From NCBI GenBank assembly GCA_043778625.1, contig JAYWFU010000026.1, positions 1-31,305 of the forward strand: a stretch of DNA of 31,305 nt, in the 5' to 3' direction. The position numbers and the translations under genes were made by a program. Positions 15,842 to 23,910 of this stretch are shown one piece after another. The stretch's first letter is position 1. Every line of letters begins with the position of its first letter. The stretch comes from JACMRI01 sp043778625. GTDB lineage: Bacteria > Bacteroidota > Bacteroidia > UBA4408. The notes beneath the pieces are model-generated. The model was not told where the DNA came from. It searched no databases and was given only the letters and a program-made list of their open reading frames with translations.

Positions 15842-17971
15842 CTATACTGCTGCTTCGGGCTTAGCTAAAAGCGCCTTGCGAGATATTTTTAGTTTTTTGG
15901 TTTTAGGGTCAACACCTATTAATTTCACACGCACAATTTCGCCTTCTTTAAATATGCCGTCCATTTTTTCTAAACGTTCGTGGCTAACTTCGCTAATGTG
16001 TAATAGGGCATCTTTACCTGGCATAATCTCTACAAAAGCACCAAATTCTACTATTGTTTTAATTTTACCATCGTACTCTGCACCAATTTCGGGTACAGCG
16101 GTTATGTTTTTAATTTTGGCTACCGCAGCATTTAAGCCATCTTTGTTAGCACTAAATATTTGTACAACACCCGTTTCGCCTACTTCCTCAATACTAATGG
16201 TAGTATTGGTTTCGCGTTGCATTTCTTGTATTACTTTTCCTCCAGGGCCTATTATTGCGCCAATAAATTCTTTGCCAATAATTAATTGCTCAATACGTGG
16301 TACGTGTTGTTTATAGTCTTCGCGCGGGGCCGACATTTCTTTGGCCATCTCGCCCAGTATATGTATGCGTCCGTTGCGTGCTTGGTGCAAGGCTTGCGCC
16401 AATACTTCGTAGCTTAATCCGTCCACTTTAATGTCCATTTGGCAAGCCGTAATACCATCAACGGTACCTGTAACTTTAAAATCCATATCGCCCAAGTGGT
16501 CCTCATCTCCTAGTATGTCTGACAACACAGCATTATTACCACCTTCGGTTATTAAGCCCATAGCAATACCTGCTACTGGTTTCTTTAATTTAACACCAGC
16601 ATCTAACAAGGCTAATGTGCCTGCACATACGGTAGCCATTGACGATGAACCATTCGATTCCAAAATATCCGATACAATACGTATGGTGTAAGGGCAATCT
16701 TTTTGAGCTGGTAACATTACACGTAAGCCACGCATAGCAAGGTTTCCGTGCCCTACTTCTCTACGGCCTGTACCACGCATTGGGCGTGCTTCGCCTGTTG
16801 AAAACGGAGGGAAGTTGTAGTGTAGCAAAAAGTTGTTAGAGCCTTCAAAGGTAACGCCATCAATCATTTGCTCGCTTTTGTTGCTACCTAATGTTACAGT
16901 GGTTAACGATTGTGTTTCGCCACGTGTAAATATTGCCGAACCGTGTGGAGTGGGCAAGTAACCTACCTCGCACCATATTGGGCGTATTTGGTCTAAGGCG
17001 CGTCCATCAAGGCGTATGCGTGTAGCTAATACGCAATCACGTACGGCTTTTTTCTCTACATCGTGTATGTATTGTCCTATTAAGTACGATTTTTCTTTAG
17101 CATCTTCCTCCGTTAATGTAGCTTTAAAATCAGCTTTTATAGCATTGAATAATGCAGTACGCTCGCTTTTGTTGGGGTTACCTAATGCAGCAATATCATA
17201 GGCACGTTGGTAAGCAAATTTTTCAATAGCGGCAGCTAATTCAGCATCGCTTTTTTCGTGGCTGTAAGTACGTTTTGGTTTAGCACCAAATAGTTTGGCT
17301 AGTTCTTCTTGCGCTGCAATTTGCTGGCGAATAGCTTCGTGAGCAAATTTAACGGCTTCAATCATTTCTTCTTCTGAACATTCTTTGGCTTCACCTTCTA
17401 CCATGTTAATATCTTTGGCTGATGCCGAAACTATTAACTCTAGTGTAGCACGCTCCAAATCAGCACGCAATGGGTTTATTTGTAATACGCCATCAATTTT
17501 GGCTACACGGGCTTCAGATATTGCACCCAAAAATGGCACGTCCGACATTGCAATAGCGGCTGATGCTGCTAAGGCTGCGTAAGCATCGGGTAATATTGTT
17601 GCGTCCGACGATATTAACGACACTAATACTTGGGTATCTGCGTGGTAATCGCTTGGGAATAATGGGCGTAAAGCACGGTCAACAAGGCGTGATATTAATA
17701 TTTCGTAATCCGACAAACGTCCTTCGCGGCGTAAAAAACCACCAGGGAAACGACCATCGGCTGCAAATTTTTCTTGAAAATCAACCGTAAGCGGCATAAA
17801 ATCTACTCCGTCTTTGGCTTCTTTGTTGCTACACACGGTAGCTAGCAGCATCATGTTGCCTACTTTTACTACTACTGATCCATCAGCTTGTTTGGCTAGT
17901 TTGCCTGTTTCTAGGGTTACTGTTTGCCCGTTGCTCATCGTAAACGATGTAGTGATTGCTGTTTTTGACAT
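15842..17971 (-). CDS. pnp: Polyribonucleotide nucleotidyltransferase (PNPase)
   Basis: 709 aa, normal length for this phosphorolytic 3'-5' exoribonuclease. Two RNase PH domains are visible. The first holds KFAADGRFPGGFLRREGRLSDYEIL. The second holds FTRGETQSLTTVTLG, MRGTGRREVGHGNLAMRGL and the catalytic DMDFKVTGTVDGITACQMD. A KH domain (IIGKEFIGAIIGPGGKVIQEM, about 560-620) and a C-terminal S1 domain (DGKIKTIVEFGAFVEIMPG, about 628-700) bind RNA. It acts in mRNA decay and quality control as a trimer. It lies 145 bp downstream of rpsO on the same strand, the classical pairing, with a terminator hairpin and a separate leader hairpin in between. Confidence 0.97.
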   Translation of the reverse strand: MSKTAITTSFTMSNGQTVTLETGKLAKQADGSVVVKVGNMMLLATVCSNKEAKDGVDFMPLTVDFQEKFAADGRFPGGFLRREGRLSDYEILISRLVDRALRPLFPSDYHADTQVLVSLISSDATILPDAYAALAASAAIAMSDVPFLGAISEARVAKIDGVLQINPLRADLERATLELIVSASAKDINMVEGEAKECSEEEMIEAVKFAHEAIRQQIAAQEELAKLFGAKPKRTYSHEKSDAELAAAIEKFAYQRAYDIAALGNPNKSERTALFNAIKADFKATLTEEDAKEKSYLIGQYIHDVEKKAVRDCVLATRIRLDGRALDQIRPIWCEVGYLPTPHGSAIFTRGETQSLTTVTLGSNKSEQMIDGVTFEGSNNFLLHYNFPPFSTGEARPMRGTGRREVGHGNLAMRGLRVMLPAQKDCPYTIRIVSDILESNGSSSMATVCAGTLALLDAGVKLKKPVAGIAMGLITEGGNNAVLSDILGDEDHLGDMDFKVTGTVDGITACQMDIKVDGLSYEVLAQALHQARNGRIHILGEMAKEMSAPREDYKQHVPRIEQLIIGKEFIGAIIGPGGKVIQEMQRETNTTISIEEVGETGVVQIFSANKDGLNAAVAKIKNITAVPEIGAEYDGKIKTIVEFGAFVEIMPGKDALLHISEVSHERLEKMDGIFKEGEIVRVKLIGVDPKTKKLKISRKALLAKPEAAV

Positions 17972-18000
17972 CTTTTTGTTTTTTCTTTTTAGTTATAAAT

Positions 18001-18031
18001 AATTGTAAGATTCATCTTTAGGCTTACAATT
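18001..18031 (-). promoter_or_regulatory. Hairpin in the pnp leader
   Basis: Perfect 9-bp arms, AATTGTAAG (18001-18009) and CTTACAATT (18023-18031), around a 13-nt loop, 29 bp upstream of the pnp ATG. No T-tract follows in the pnp direction. In E. coli the pnp leader has a stem-loop cut by RNase III for autoregulation; an analogous role here is inference. Confidence 0.45.
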
Positions 18032-18066
18032 GGGTTAGTGTTTTTTTATTGATTAATTGGTTAAAA

Positions 18067-18107
18067 ACAAAAAAGGCAATCCTACTAAAGTGAATTGCCT
18101 TTTTTGT
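18067..18107 (-). terminator. Terminator between rpsO and pnp
   Basis: ACAAAAAAGGCAAT (18067-18080) and 18094-18107 are perfect 14-bp complements with a 13-nt loop, starting 10 bp after the rpsO stop. On the minus strand the stem ends in a U-rich arm (six U within it). Some readthrough into pnp is expected. Confidence 0.75.
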
Positions 18108-18116
18108 GTGTACCTA

Positions 18117-18383
18117 TTATTTACGTAATTCAAGCTGTTTAATAATAGCTCTGTAACGCTCTAAGTTATTATCTTTTAAGTAATCTAGCATACTACGACG
18201 CTTTCCTACCAAACGTACTAACGATTTTTCAGTATTTACATCTTTTTTGTTGCGTTGTAAATGCTTTGTCATTTCGGTGATGCGTGTAGTAAATAATGCT
18301 ACTTGCGATTCAACCGCTCCAGTGTTTTTTTCTGATCCACCGTAAGTTTTAAATAATTCTTTCTTTTTTTCTGATGATAACAT
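18117..18383 (-). CDS. rpsO: 30S ribosomal protein S15
   Basis: 88 aa, the standard S15 length. It contains GSEKNTGAVESQVALFTTRI and LVGKRRSMLDYLKDNNLERY, the conserved three-helix core that binds the 16S rRNA central domain and allows S6/S18 assembly. The start ATG is at 18381-18383, 43 bp from a good -7 element. It forms the rpsO-pnp pair. Confidence 0.98.
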   Translation of the reverse strand: MLSSEKKKELFKTYGGSEKNTGAVESQVALFTTRITEMTKHLQRNKKDVNTEKSLVRLVGKRRSMLDYLKDNNLERYRAIIKQLELRK

Positions 18384-18426
18384 GTGTTTAAATTTTTTTT
18401 AGTGATGTTAAACTTTGTAAGTGCCA

Positions 18427-18434
18427 CAAAAGTA
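18427..18434 (-). promoter_or_regulatory. Candidate -7 element of the rpsO promoter
   Basis: On the minus strand TACTTTTG is an exact TAnnTTTG match, followed by TGGCAC. The -33 TTTG is not at an ideal distance. The leader to rpsO would be about 35 nt. Confidence 0.45.
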
Positions 18435-18489
18435 AACAAATTAATTAAACTTACACGGCTTGGTTACAAATAAACGTTAAAATGTTTTT

Positions 18490-19371
18490 TTAAGAGGATA
18501 TTTTAAACGAAGTCATTGAAAACGAACCTCCAACCACAGCATCGTTAAAATACGAAACGTTTTCGTTTTTATTACGCAGTGCCATAGCGTATAACATAGG
18601 TAGGTAGTGGTCAGGCGAGGGAGCTGATAATTGCAAGGCCTTGCTGTACTGTTGGTAATTAACTAACGATTTAACATCGTTTTGGGTAATTAATTTTTTA
18701 AATGTTTCGTTGGCTTCCAATGCCCAATCGTGCCCAAAGTGTGCATTAAAATCGCCCCGCAGTTGTGCGTAACTAAAGTTATGTACCATATTACCACTAC
18801 CTATTATTAGCACACCTTTTTTGCGCAAGCCTGCTAGTTCTTGAGCCAAGTTATAATGGTATTGAGCATCTTTGGTGTAATCCAAACTTAGTTGCACTAC
18901 TGGTATATTGGCCGCAGGGTATAGTTGTTTTAACACACTCCAGCTACCGTGGTCCAAGCCCCACGCTTCGTCTAAGCCTATAGCGGTTGTTGTTATGTGT
19001 TGTTGGGTTTCGTTAGCTAACCATGGGCTACCCAGTGCGTTATACTCAATATCAAACAACGCCTGCGGAAACCCTCCAAAATCATGTATGATTTTAGGGT
19101 GCTGCATAGCCGTTACAAATGTGCCTTTGGTTTCCCAGTGGGCAGATATGCACAATATTGCTTTGGGCGTAGGCAAGTCTTGTACTATGGCTTTCCAACC
19201 ACGTGTAAATTCGTTATCCTCAATGGCATTCATTGGCGAGCCATGCCCCACAAATAGCACAGGCATAATTTCGCCTTGTGTGCTTAATGTGTCAGTAAAG
19301 TTTTTAAACGAGCCTAAGGTAGTCATGGCGGTTAGTGATAGTAACGATTTTATAAAATGCTTACGTTGCAT
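18490..19371 (-). CDS. ygiD: Extradiol dioxygenase of the YgiD / DODA class III family
   Basis: 293 aa. The metal-binding site of the class III extradiol (4,5-DOPA dioxygenase) family is present: HGSP with His43, SAHW with His78 and NMVHN with His197. HDFGGFPQALF (96-106) and GLDHGSW (138-144) are also typical. It probably opens catechol-type rings with Fe or Zn at the site; the natural substrate of bacterial YgiD is not settled. The first 30 residues (MQRKHFIKSLLSLTAMTTLG) form an extension with a basic start and hydrophobic stretch, perhaps a signal sequence, which E. coli YgiD lacks. It lies 52 bp after the DUF3885 gene on the same strand. Confidence 0.88.
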   Translation of the reverse strand: MQRKHFIKSLLSLTAMTTLGSFKNFTDTLSTQGEIMPVLFVGHGSPMNAIEDNEFTRGWKAIVQDLPTPKAILCISAHWETKGTFVTAMQHPKIIHDFGGFPQALFDIEYNALGSPWLANETQQHITTTAIGLDEAWGLDHGSWSVLKQLYPAANIPVVQLSLDYTKDAQYHYNLAQELAGLRKKGVLIIGSGNMVHNFSYAQLRGDFNAHFGHDWALEANETFKKLITQNDVKSLVNYQQYSKALQLSAPSPDHYLPMLYAMALRNKNENVSYFNDAVVGGSFSMTSFKISS

Positions 19372-19423
19372 AGGTGGTAAGTTTTACAGCGGTAGTGAAG
19401 TAATTTATTGGGTAGTTTTTTGG

Positions 19424-20167
19424 TTAGTCGTTTAAATGCTCAAAGTACTTATCTATTTCTTTTCTATGATATTCAACTATCCAATCATTTTTTGAATCAT
19501 AAAGAGGTTTTATTTTTTCGGGCTTATCAGCACAAACATAGCAACCTCTATCGTCATACATATAAAAACCCTTGTTTGAAGTTGGATCTAAGAAATATAT
19601 GTTTTGACAAATCGACGGTTCATCCCCCGTTTCGTTATTTGCAATTCCATTAAAAATTTTAGTGCTATTTATATCTCTAATTTTCAACTTCCCAATAATA
19701 ATTCTAGCTTCAGTTTGGTCGTAAGTAAAATTCCCATCTTCCTGTTCAGTTAGCATTTGTGTATGAACTAACTCTTTTTTGTCATAAAATTTTTTTCTTG
19801 CCGTTTCAGAAAATTGATTTAATAAAAAGTCATTCGGGTTATTAAAAAGCCCCCCTTTATATTCATAAATAATTATCCAAATCTCATCTTCTAAATTATT
19901 AAATGTTTCATAAAATAAAGTTGTAGCTCTATTTGTTGCTTGAGTAATTCTATTTGTATTATGATTTTTGTAATTAATTTTGTCAACTTTTGTCATTCTT
20001 CTTTTATCTTTCCACCATTCTATTTCAACTCCATTTCTAATAATTTCGAAAAATTCATCTCCTCCAAGTTCAAATCGAATGTGTACATCTCCAAAAAGTG
20101 AATGAGGAGTTTCAATTTTTGCGTTTTTATATGATTTGTTTAAATATGTTTGAAGTTCTTCTCTCAA
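19424..20167 (-). CDS. DUF3885 domain protein
   Basis: 247 aa of unknown function. The C-terminal block FYMYDDRGCYVCA, LYDSKNDWIVEYHRKEIDKY and the internal RITQATNRATTLFYETF match my memory of DUF3885, a soluble family found singly in many bacteria. The frame starts at TTG (20165-20167): an in-frame stop lies six codons upstream and no ATG is available until residue 58, which would cut off the conserved N-terminus. Eleven of its twelve arginines use AGA, whereas the downstream ygiD uses none and trhO very few, so recent transfer is likely. It has no signal peptide or membrane segment. It sits between DoxX-like and ygiD genes with no obvious link to either. Confidence 0.8.
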   Translation of the reverse strand: MREELQTYLNKSYKNAKIETPHSLFGDVHIRFELGGDEFFEIIRNGVEIEWWKDKRRMTKVDKINYKNHNTNRITQATNRATTLFYETFNNLEDEIWIIIYEYKGGLFNNPNDFLLNQFSETARKKFYDKKELVHTQMLTEQEDGNFTYDQTEARIIIGKLKIRDINSTKIFNGIANNETGDEPSICQNIYFLDPTSNKGFYMYDDRGCYVCADKPEKIKPLYDSKNDWIVEYHRKEIDKYFEHLND

Positions 20168-20241
20168 GTTTAATGTCGATTTTTAGCAATACTTAATTAT
20201 AATTTCCTAACTAACTATTTTAAAGTCCATACTCCAGTATA

Positions 20242-20607
20242 TTATACCGCAACTTTTTTGTGTAAATAAATGTACGAAACAGCTAATATTCCCATTACTA
20301 CTAGCGGGGTACTAACTTTAGTAGCATCGTCGCCTATGCCTGCGTGTGCTACCGCAGCAGATATTAATACAATACCAAAGCCTGCGTAAGCGGCATCTTT
20401 AATTTTGGTAGGTATCATAGGTAATACTAATACTAGCACGCCTAATATTTTGGCTACGGCTAACTCTACTCTAAAAAAATCGGGGAAGCCTGTTTTAGCA
20501 AACTCTACCTTAATATCAGGATTAGTTAAATAAGCTACTCCGCTGAAGCCCATCATTAATGCAATGATGCTTGTTGTTGTCCAATAAATAATGTTGTTTT
20601 TGTTCAC
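20242..20607 (-). CDS. DoxX-like integral membrane protein
   Basis: 121 aa with four predicted membrane helices (about 7-27, 46-65, 70-90, 97-115). The segment FPDFFRVELAVAKILGVLVLVLP is characteristic of the DoxX-like family, whose role in bacteria is mostly undefined (links to redox stress and quinone-related functions in some members). The start is GTG at 20605-20607; no in-frame ATG precedes it and later Met codons lie inside the first helix. A promoter is visible 30 bp upstream. It is the first gene of a possible three-gene minus-strand run. Confidence 0.85.
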   Translation of the reverse strand: MNKNNIIYWTTTSIIALMMGFSGVAYLTNPDIKVEFAKTGFPDFFRVELAVAKILGVLVLVLPMIPTKIKDAAYAGFGIVLISAAVAHAGIGDDATKVSTPLVVMGILAVSYIYLHKKVAV

Positions 20608-20636
20608 GTTTTTTGTTTGTTTGAAAATGTGAATTG

Positions 20637-20666
20637 CAATTATACAGCTTTAAAATAGGATACAAA
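20637..20666 (-). promoter_or_regulatory. Promoter of the DoxX-like gene
   Basis: On the minus strand TTTG (20663-20666), an 18-bp spacer, then TATAATTG (20637-20644), one mismatch from TAnnTTTG. The predicted leader is about 25 nt before the GTG start, which supports that start. Confidence 0.5.
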
Positions 20667-20760
20667 ATTTTATGGTGCTGCAAATGATTTTAACATCTTA
20701 CTCAAAAAAATATTATTTTAGCGAACTATTAAATTATCTAATACGTAAAACATCTTGCAT

Positions 20761-21825
20761 ATGTTATTACACAACAGAGTAAACAAAAAAGAATTAAAAG
20801 AGTGGATTAAGACTGATGATGTACCTCGTACCACACTTTCATTTTACAGGTATGTAACCATTAGTAATCCGCAACAAATGCGAGATGCGTTGTTTCAACA
20901 GTTTAACGAAATTGATTGTAAGGGACGCATTTACGTAGCGCACGAAGGCATTAACGCCCAAATGAGTGTACCCACACAATCGTTTAAAATATTTGAAACT
21001 CAATTAAATAATTTGCTCGAATTTGCAGGAGTGCCATTTAAATTTGCAGTGGAGGATAATGGTAAATCGTTTTATAAATTAGCGGTAAAAGTCCGCGAAA
21101 AAATTGTAGCCGATGGTATTAACGACCCCACTTTTGATGCGGCTAATACAGGTAAATATCTTAATGCAGTTGAGTTTAACGAAGCCTTAGCCGATAGTAA
21201 TACCATAGTAATTGATATGCGTAACCATTACGAAAGCGAAGTAGGGCATTTTAAAGGGGCAATGTTACCTAACGCTGATACGTTTCGTGAGGAATTACCG
21301 TTAGTACTCGATGCGCTAAAAGATAAGAAAGATCACAAAATTTTAATGTATTGCACTGGAGGTATTCGTTGCGAAAAAGCTTCGGCTTATCTCAAGCATC
21401 AAGGCTTTGCTGATATTAATCACCTTCATGGAGGTATTATTCAGTATGCACAGGAAATAAAAGAACAAGGATTAACATCAAAGTTTTTGGGCAAAAATTT
21501 TGTGTTTGACGAACGCCTCGGCGAACGTATTACCAACGATGTACTGGCACAATGCCATCAGTGTGGCACCCCGTGCGATAATCACACCAACTGCGCCAAC
21601 GACGATTGCCATTTGTTGTTTATACAGTGTGATACCTGTAAAACCAAGCACAACAACTGTTGTAGCACTAATTGCGAGCATATAGCCGCCTTGCCCATTG
21701 ACGACCAACGCAAACTACGCAAAGGGCGTGTTAAAAATGGACCCGAATGTTTGGCTGTGTACAAAAGCCGCTTGCGCCCTAATCTTAAAGATTTAATAGC
21801 CCAAAATCCTAATTTAATTAAATAA
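20761..21825 (+). CDS. trhO: tRNA uridine 5-hydroxylase, rhodanese family (TrhO/YceA)
   Basis: 354 aa from the ATG at 20761; an in-frame TTG at 20755 adds two residues without support. TrhO makes 5-hydroxyuridine at wobble position 34 of certain tRNAs using molecular oxygen. The N-terminal domain has FYRYV and GRIYVAHEGINAQMS; the rhodanese domain holds MYCTGGIRCEKASAYL with the catalytic Cys near residue 200 and HLHGGIIQYA. The C-terminal cysteine-rich tail (CHQCGTPC, CDTCKTKHNNCC) is the usual family extension. Length agrees with E. coli TrhO (350). It is convergent with nothing and starts a plus-strand run. Confidence 0.95.
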   Translation: MLLHNRVNKKELKEWIKTDDVPRTTLSFYRYVTISNPQQMRDALFQQFNEIDCKGRIYVAHEGINAQMSVPTQSFKIFETQLNNLLEFAGVPFKFAVEDNGKSFYKLAVKVREKIVADGINDPTFDAANTGKYLNAVEFNEALADSNTIVIDMRNHYESEVGHFKGAMLPNADTFREELPLVLDALKDKKDHKILMYCTGGIRCEKASAYLKHQGFADINHLHGGIIQYAQEIKEQGLTSKFLGKNFVFDERLGERITNDVLAQCHQCGTPCDNHTNCANDDCHLLFIQCDTCKTKHNNCCSTNCEHIAALPIDDQRKLRKGRVKNGPECLAVYKSRLRPNLKDLIAQNPNLIK

Positions 21826-21893
21826 TGTTTTTATACTTGGTATAATCATTGTAAAGTCTATTTTTAACGTTTAATAAAAATACAAATTAACAC

Positions 21894-22559
21894 ATGAAAA
21901 AAATATGTTTAGTAGTTGCACTACTTGCAACTACGTTACTAGCCACCACCACACAAGCACAAGATAAAGCTACGCAAGCCAAAATAATATTGGATAAATT
22001 AAGTGCTAAAACTAAAAAATTCACCAACTTACAATCGTCGTTTAGCTTTGTAATGGTAAACAAAGCCAAAAAAACAAGCGAAAAACACGAGGGTACACTA
22101 TGGGTAAAAGGCGATAAGTACAAATTAGAGCTTACTGGGCAAACTATAATTTCTGACGGAAAAACAGTATGGACATATATAAAAGAAGCTAATGAAGTGC
22201 AAATAAACAATGTAGATAAAAACGAAGAGGAAGGTAAAATAACCCCTCGTAATATTTTTACAATTTACGAAAAAGGCTTTAAATACGAATTCATAAAAGA
22301 GGAGTTGCGTAACAAAGTAGCTATTGAAATAATAAAATTATTTCCGCTAGAGCCTAAAAAGAAAGCGTTTCACACTGCTGAATTAGCGGTAAACAAACTC
22401 AAAAACGAAGTGTCGAGCCTTGTAGTTAATGGTAGAGACGGTACGGTTAGCACATATAGTGTTAAAAAAATGGATGCAAAAACAGTAATTGCTGACGATA
22501 TTTTTGTATACAACAAGGCCAAATATCCTACTGCGGAGATAGTAGACTTACGTGATTAA
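21894..22559 (+). CDS. LolA-like outer-membrane lipoprotein carrier
   Basis: 221 aa with a clear signal peptide (MKKICLVVALLATTLLATTTQAQ, cleavage after residue 23). The mature part starts with the helix ILDKLSAKTKKFTNLQSSFSFV and continues with the beta pattern GTLWVKGDKYKLEL, ISDGKTVWTYI typical of the LolA fold. It should carry lipoproteins across the periplasm from LolCDE to the outer membrane. Bacteroidota often have more than one LolA-like protein, so it may be a paralogue with another cargo. It lies 36 bp upstream of the FKBP gene and is probably co-transcribed. Confidence 0.85.
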   Translation: MKKICLVVALLATTLLATTTQAQDKATQAKIILDKLSAKTKKFTNLQSSFSFVMVNKAKKTSEKHEGTLWVKGDKYKLELTGQTIISDGKTVWTYIKEANEVQINNVDKNEEEGKITPRNIFTIYEKGFKYEFIKEELRNKVAIEIIKLFPLEPKKKAFHTAELAVNKLKNEVSSLVVNGRDGTVSTYSVKKMDAKTVIADDIFVYNKAKYPTAEIVDLRD

Positions 22560-22595
22560 AAATTATTAATTTAAAATTCTAAACCTAAATAACCA

Positions 22596-23405
22596 ATGAA
22601 AACAACAACATTAATACTGGCTACAAGCCTTACTATTACAAGTACTTACACTCAAGCACAAAAACACAAAATGGAAAAACCAATTATTACCGCAAGCGGA
22701 TTACAAATTCAAATTATTGAACACGGTAAAGGAAAACAAGCCGAGGCAGGCAAAAAAGTAAAAGTACACTACACGGGTAAGTTTCTTAACGATACCGTGT
22801 TTGATAGTTCAGTAAAGCGTGGCGATCCGTTTACATTTAAACTAGGGGCAGGCCAAGTGATAAAAGGTTGGGACGAAGGCATTGCTTTACTAAAAGTAGG
22901 GGATAAGGCTATTTTAACAATACCACCAGCATTAGGTTACGGCGAACGTGCACAAGGGCCAATACCAGCTAATTCAACGCTAAAATTTGAAGTACAGTTA
23001 CTTGATGTTATTGACGCTCCAAAAATATATTTTGATATACCTAAAGATGCTAAAACCGAAAAAACAGCCAGCGGTTTACAATACATTAAAGTAGTGGAAG
23101 GTAAAGGCGTTAAAGCTGAAAATAATAAAAATGTAAGCGTACATTACACAGGCTATACTTTAGACGAAAAGGGAGAGCCTAAATTATTTGATTCTTCAAT
23201 TGAACGTGGCGAACCTATTACATTTACACTAGGTACAGGGCAAGTTATTAAAGGTTGGGACGAAGGCATTGCCTTAATGAAAGTAGGAGATAAGGTACGA
23301 CTAATAATTCCTTATGAATTAGCTTACGGCGAAGCAGGACGTCCACCAGTGATAGGTCCCAAAGCAATTCTATATTTTGACACTGAATTAGTGGAAGTAA
23401 AATAA
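22596..23405 (+). CDS. Periplasmic peptidyl-prolyl isomerase with two FKBP domains
   Basis: 269 aa with a signal peptide (about 22 residues, ending TYTQAQ). It has two tandem FKBP domains at about 45-137 and 165-269. Both keep the active-site core: VKVHYTGKFL, FDSSVKRG and GQVIKGWDEGIALLKVG in the first; VSVHYTGY, FDSSIERG and GQVIKGWDEGIALMKVG in the second. The near identity of the second motif suggests an internal duplication with both halves active. It should catalyse cis-trans proline isomerisation during folding of exported proteins. The neighbouring LolA-like gene fits an envelope-biogenesis pair. A hairpin at 23428-23457 ends the unit. Confidence 0.92.
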   Translation: MKTTTLILATSLTITSTYTQAQKHKMEKPIITASGLQIQIIEHGKGKQAEAGKKVKVHYTGKFLNDTVFDSSVKRGDPFTFKLGAGQVIKGWDEGIALLKVGDKAILTIPPALGYGERAQGPIPANSTLKFEVQLLDVIDAPKIYFDIPKDAKTEKTASGLQYIKVVEGKGVKAENNKNVSVHYTGYTLDEKGEPKLFDSSIERGEPITFTLGTGQVIKGWDEGIALMKVGDKVRLIIPYELAYGEAGRPPVIGPKAILYFDTELVEVK

Positions 23406-23427
23406 TCTAATACTCAATATATTAACC

Positions 23428-23457
23428 ACTTTATTACTCAATATTGAGAAATAAAGT
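23428..23457 (+). terminator. Hairpin after the FKBP gene
   Basis: ACTTTATT (23428-23435) pairs with AATAAAGT (23450-23457) around an inner palindrome CTCAATATTGAG (23437-23448) with one A-A mismatch. No T-run follows on the plus strand, so termination strength is uncertain. Confidence 0.45.
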
Positions 23458-23496
23458 AGGCTTTATAGAAATAAAGTAAAAAAAAGTAAAAATAAT

Positions 23497-23526
23497 TTTG
23501 TAGAATTAAAAATAGGTGTACATTTG
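23497..23526 (+). promoter_or_regulatory. Promoter of the tRNA-tuf transcription unit
   Basis: TTTG (23497-23500), an 18-bp spacer and TACATTTG (23519-23526), an exact match to the Bacteroidota -33/-7 consensus. The predicted start is about 23531, roughly 55 nt before the first tRNA. Confidence 0.75.
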
Positions 23527-23553
23527 CACTCGTTAAAAACAACAAAGGGTTCA

Positions 23554-23567
23554 AAACTAAAGTTGAT
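23554..23567 (+). repeat. 14-bp direct repeat in the tRNA leader (copy 1)
   Basis: AAACTAAAGTTGAT occurs here, 17 bp before tRNA-Thr(TGT), and identically at 23911-23924, in the spacer before tRNA-Thr(GGT). It may be a trace of tandem duplication or a processing signal. Confidence 0.4.
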
Positions 23568-23584
23568 TATAGCAAAATTAATAA

Positions 23585-23657
23585 GCCGATGTAGCTCAGT
23601 TGGTAGAGCAGCTGATTTGTAATCAGCAGGTCGTGGGTTCGAATCCAATCATCGGCT
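23585..23657 (+). tRNA. tRNA-Thr (anticodon TGT)
   Basis: Acceptor GCCGATG pairs with CATCGGC. The D-arm is GCTC/GAGC, and the anticodon stem GCTGA/TCAGC holds loop TTTGTAA, anticodon TGT (Thr). The variable loop is AGGTC. The T-stem GTGGG/CCAAT has one G-A mismatch and a G-T pair around TTCGAAT. Discriminator is T; the CCA end is not encoded. Confidence 0.95.
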
Positions 23658-23703
23658 CTTTTAAAACGTTCTTTGTAAGTAAAAGCAAAATTCATCAATT
23701 TTA

Positions 23704-23784
23704 GGGGAAATACCAGAGCGGCCAAATGGGGCAGACTGTAAATCTGCTGAGAAATCTACGGAGGTTCGAATCCTCCTTTCCCCA
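23704..23784 (+). tRNA. tRNA-Tyr (anticodon GTA)
   Basis: A class II tRNA with a long variable arm. Acceptor GGGGAAA pairs with TTTCCCC, the anticodon stem GCAGA/TCTGC holds loop CTGTAAA, anticodon GTA, and the T-arm has TTCGAAT. Discriminator is A; CCA is not encoded. Confidence 0.96.
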
Positions 23785-23827
23785 CAGTACAGTTGCTGTT
23801 CTAAGTTTAGAGAATTTAAATTAACAA

Positions 23828-23900
23828 GCGGAAGTAGCTCATTTGGTAGAGCGTCAGCCTTCCAAGCTGAGGGTGGCCGGTTCGAGCCCGGTCTTCCGCT
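23828..23900 (+). tRNA. tRNA-Gly (anticodon TCC)
   Basis: Acceptor GCGGAAG pairs with CTTCCGC. The anticodon stem TCAGC/GCTGA holds loop CTTCCAA, anticodon TCC. The T-arm is GCCGG-TTCGAGC-CCGGT. CCA is not encoded. Confidence 0.96.
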
Positions 23901-23910
23901 CTTGTTTTTT

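Noticed and set aside
15798..16316. Plus-strand frame of 172 aa at the end of pnp
   Set aside because: It is fully antisense to the well-supported pnp S1/KH coding region, starts inside the shared terminator and resembles no protein.
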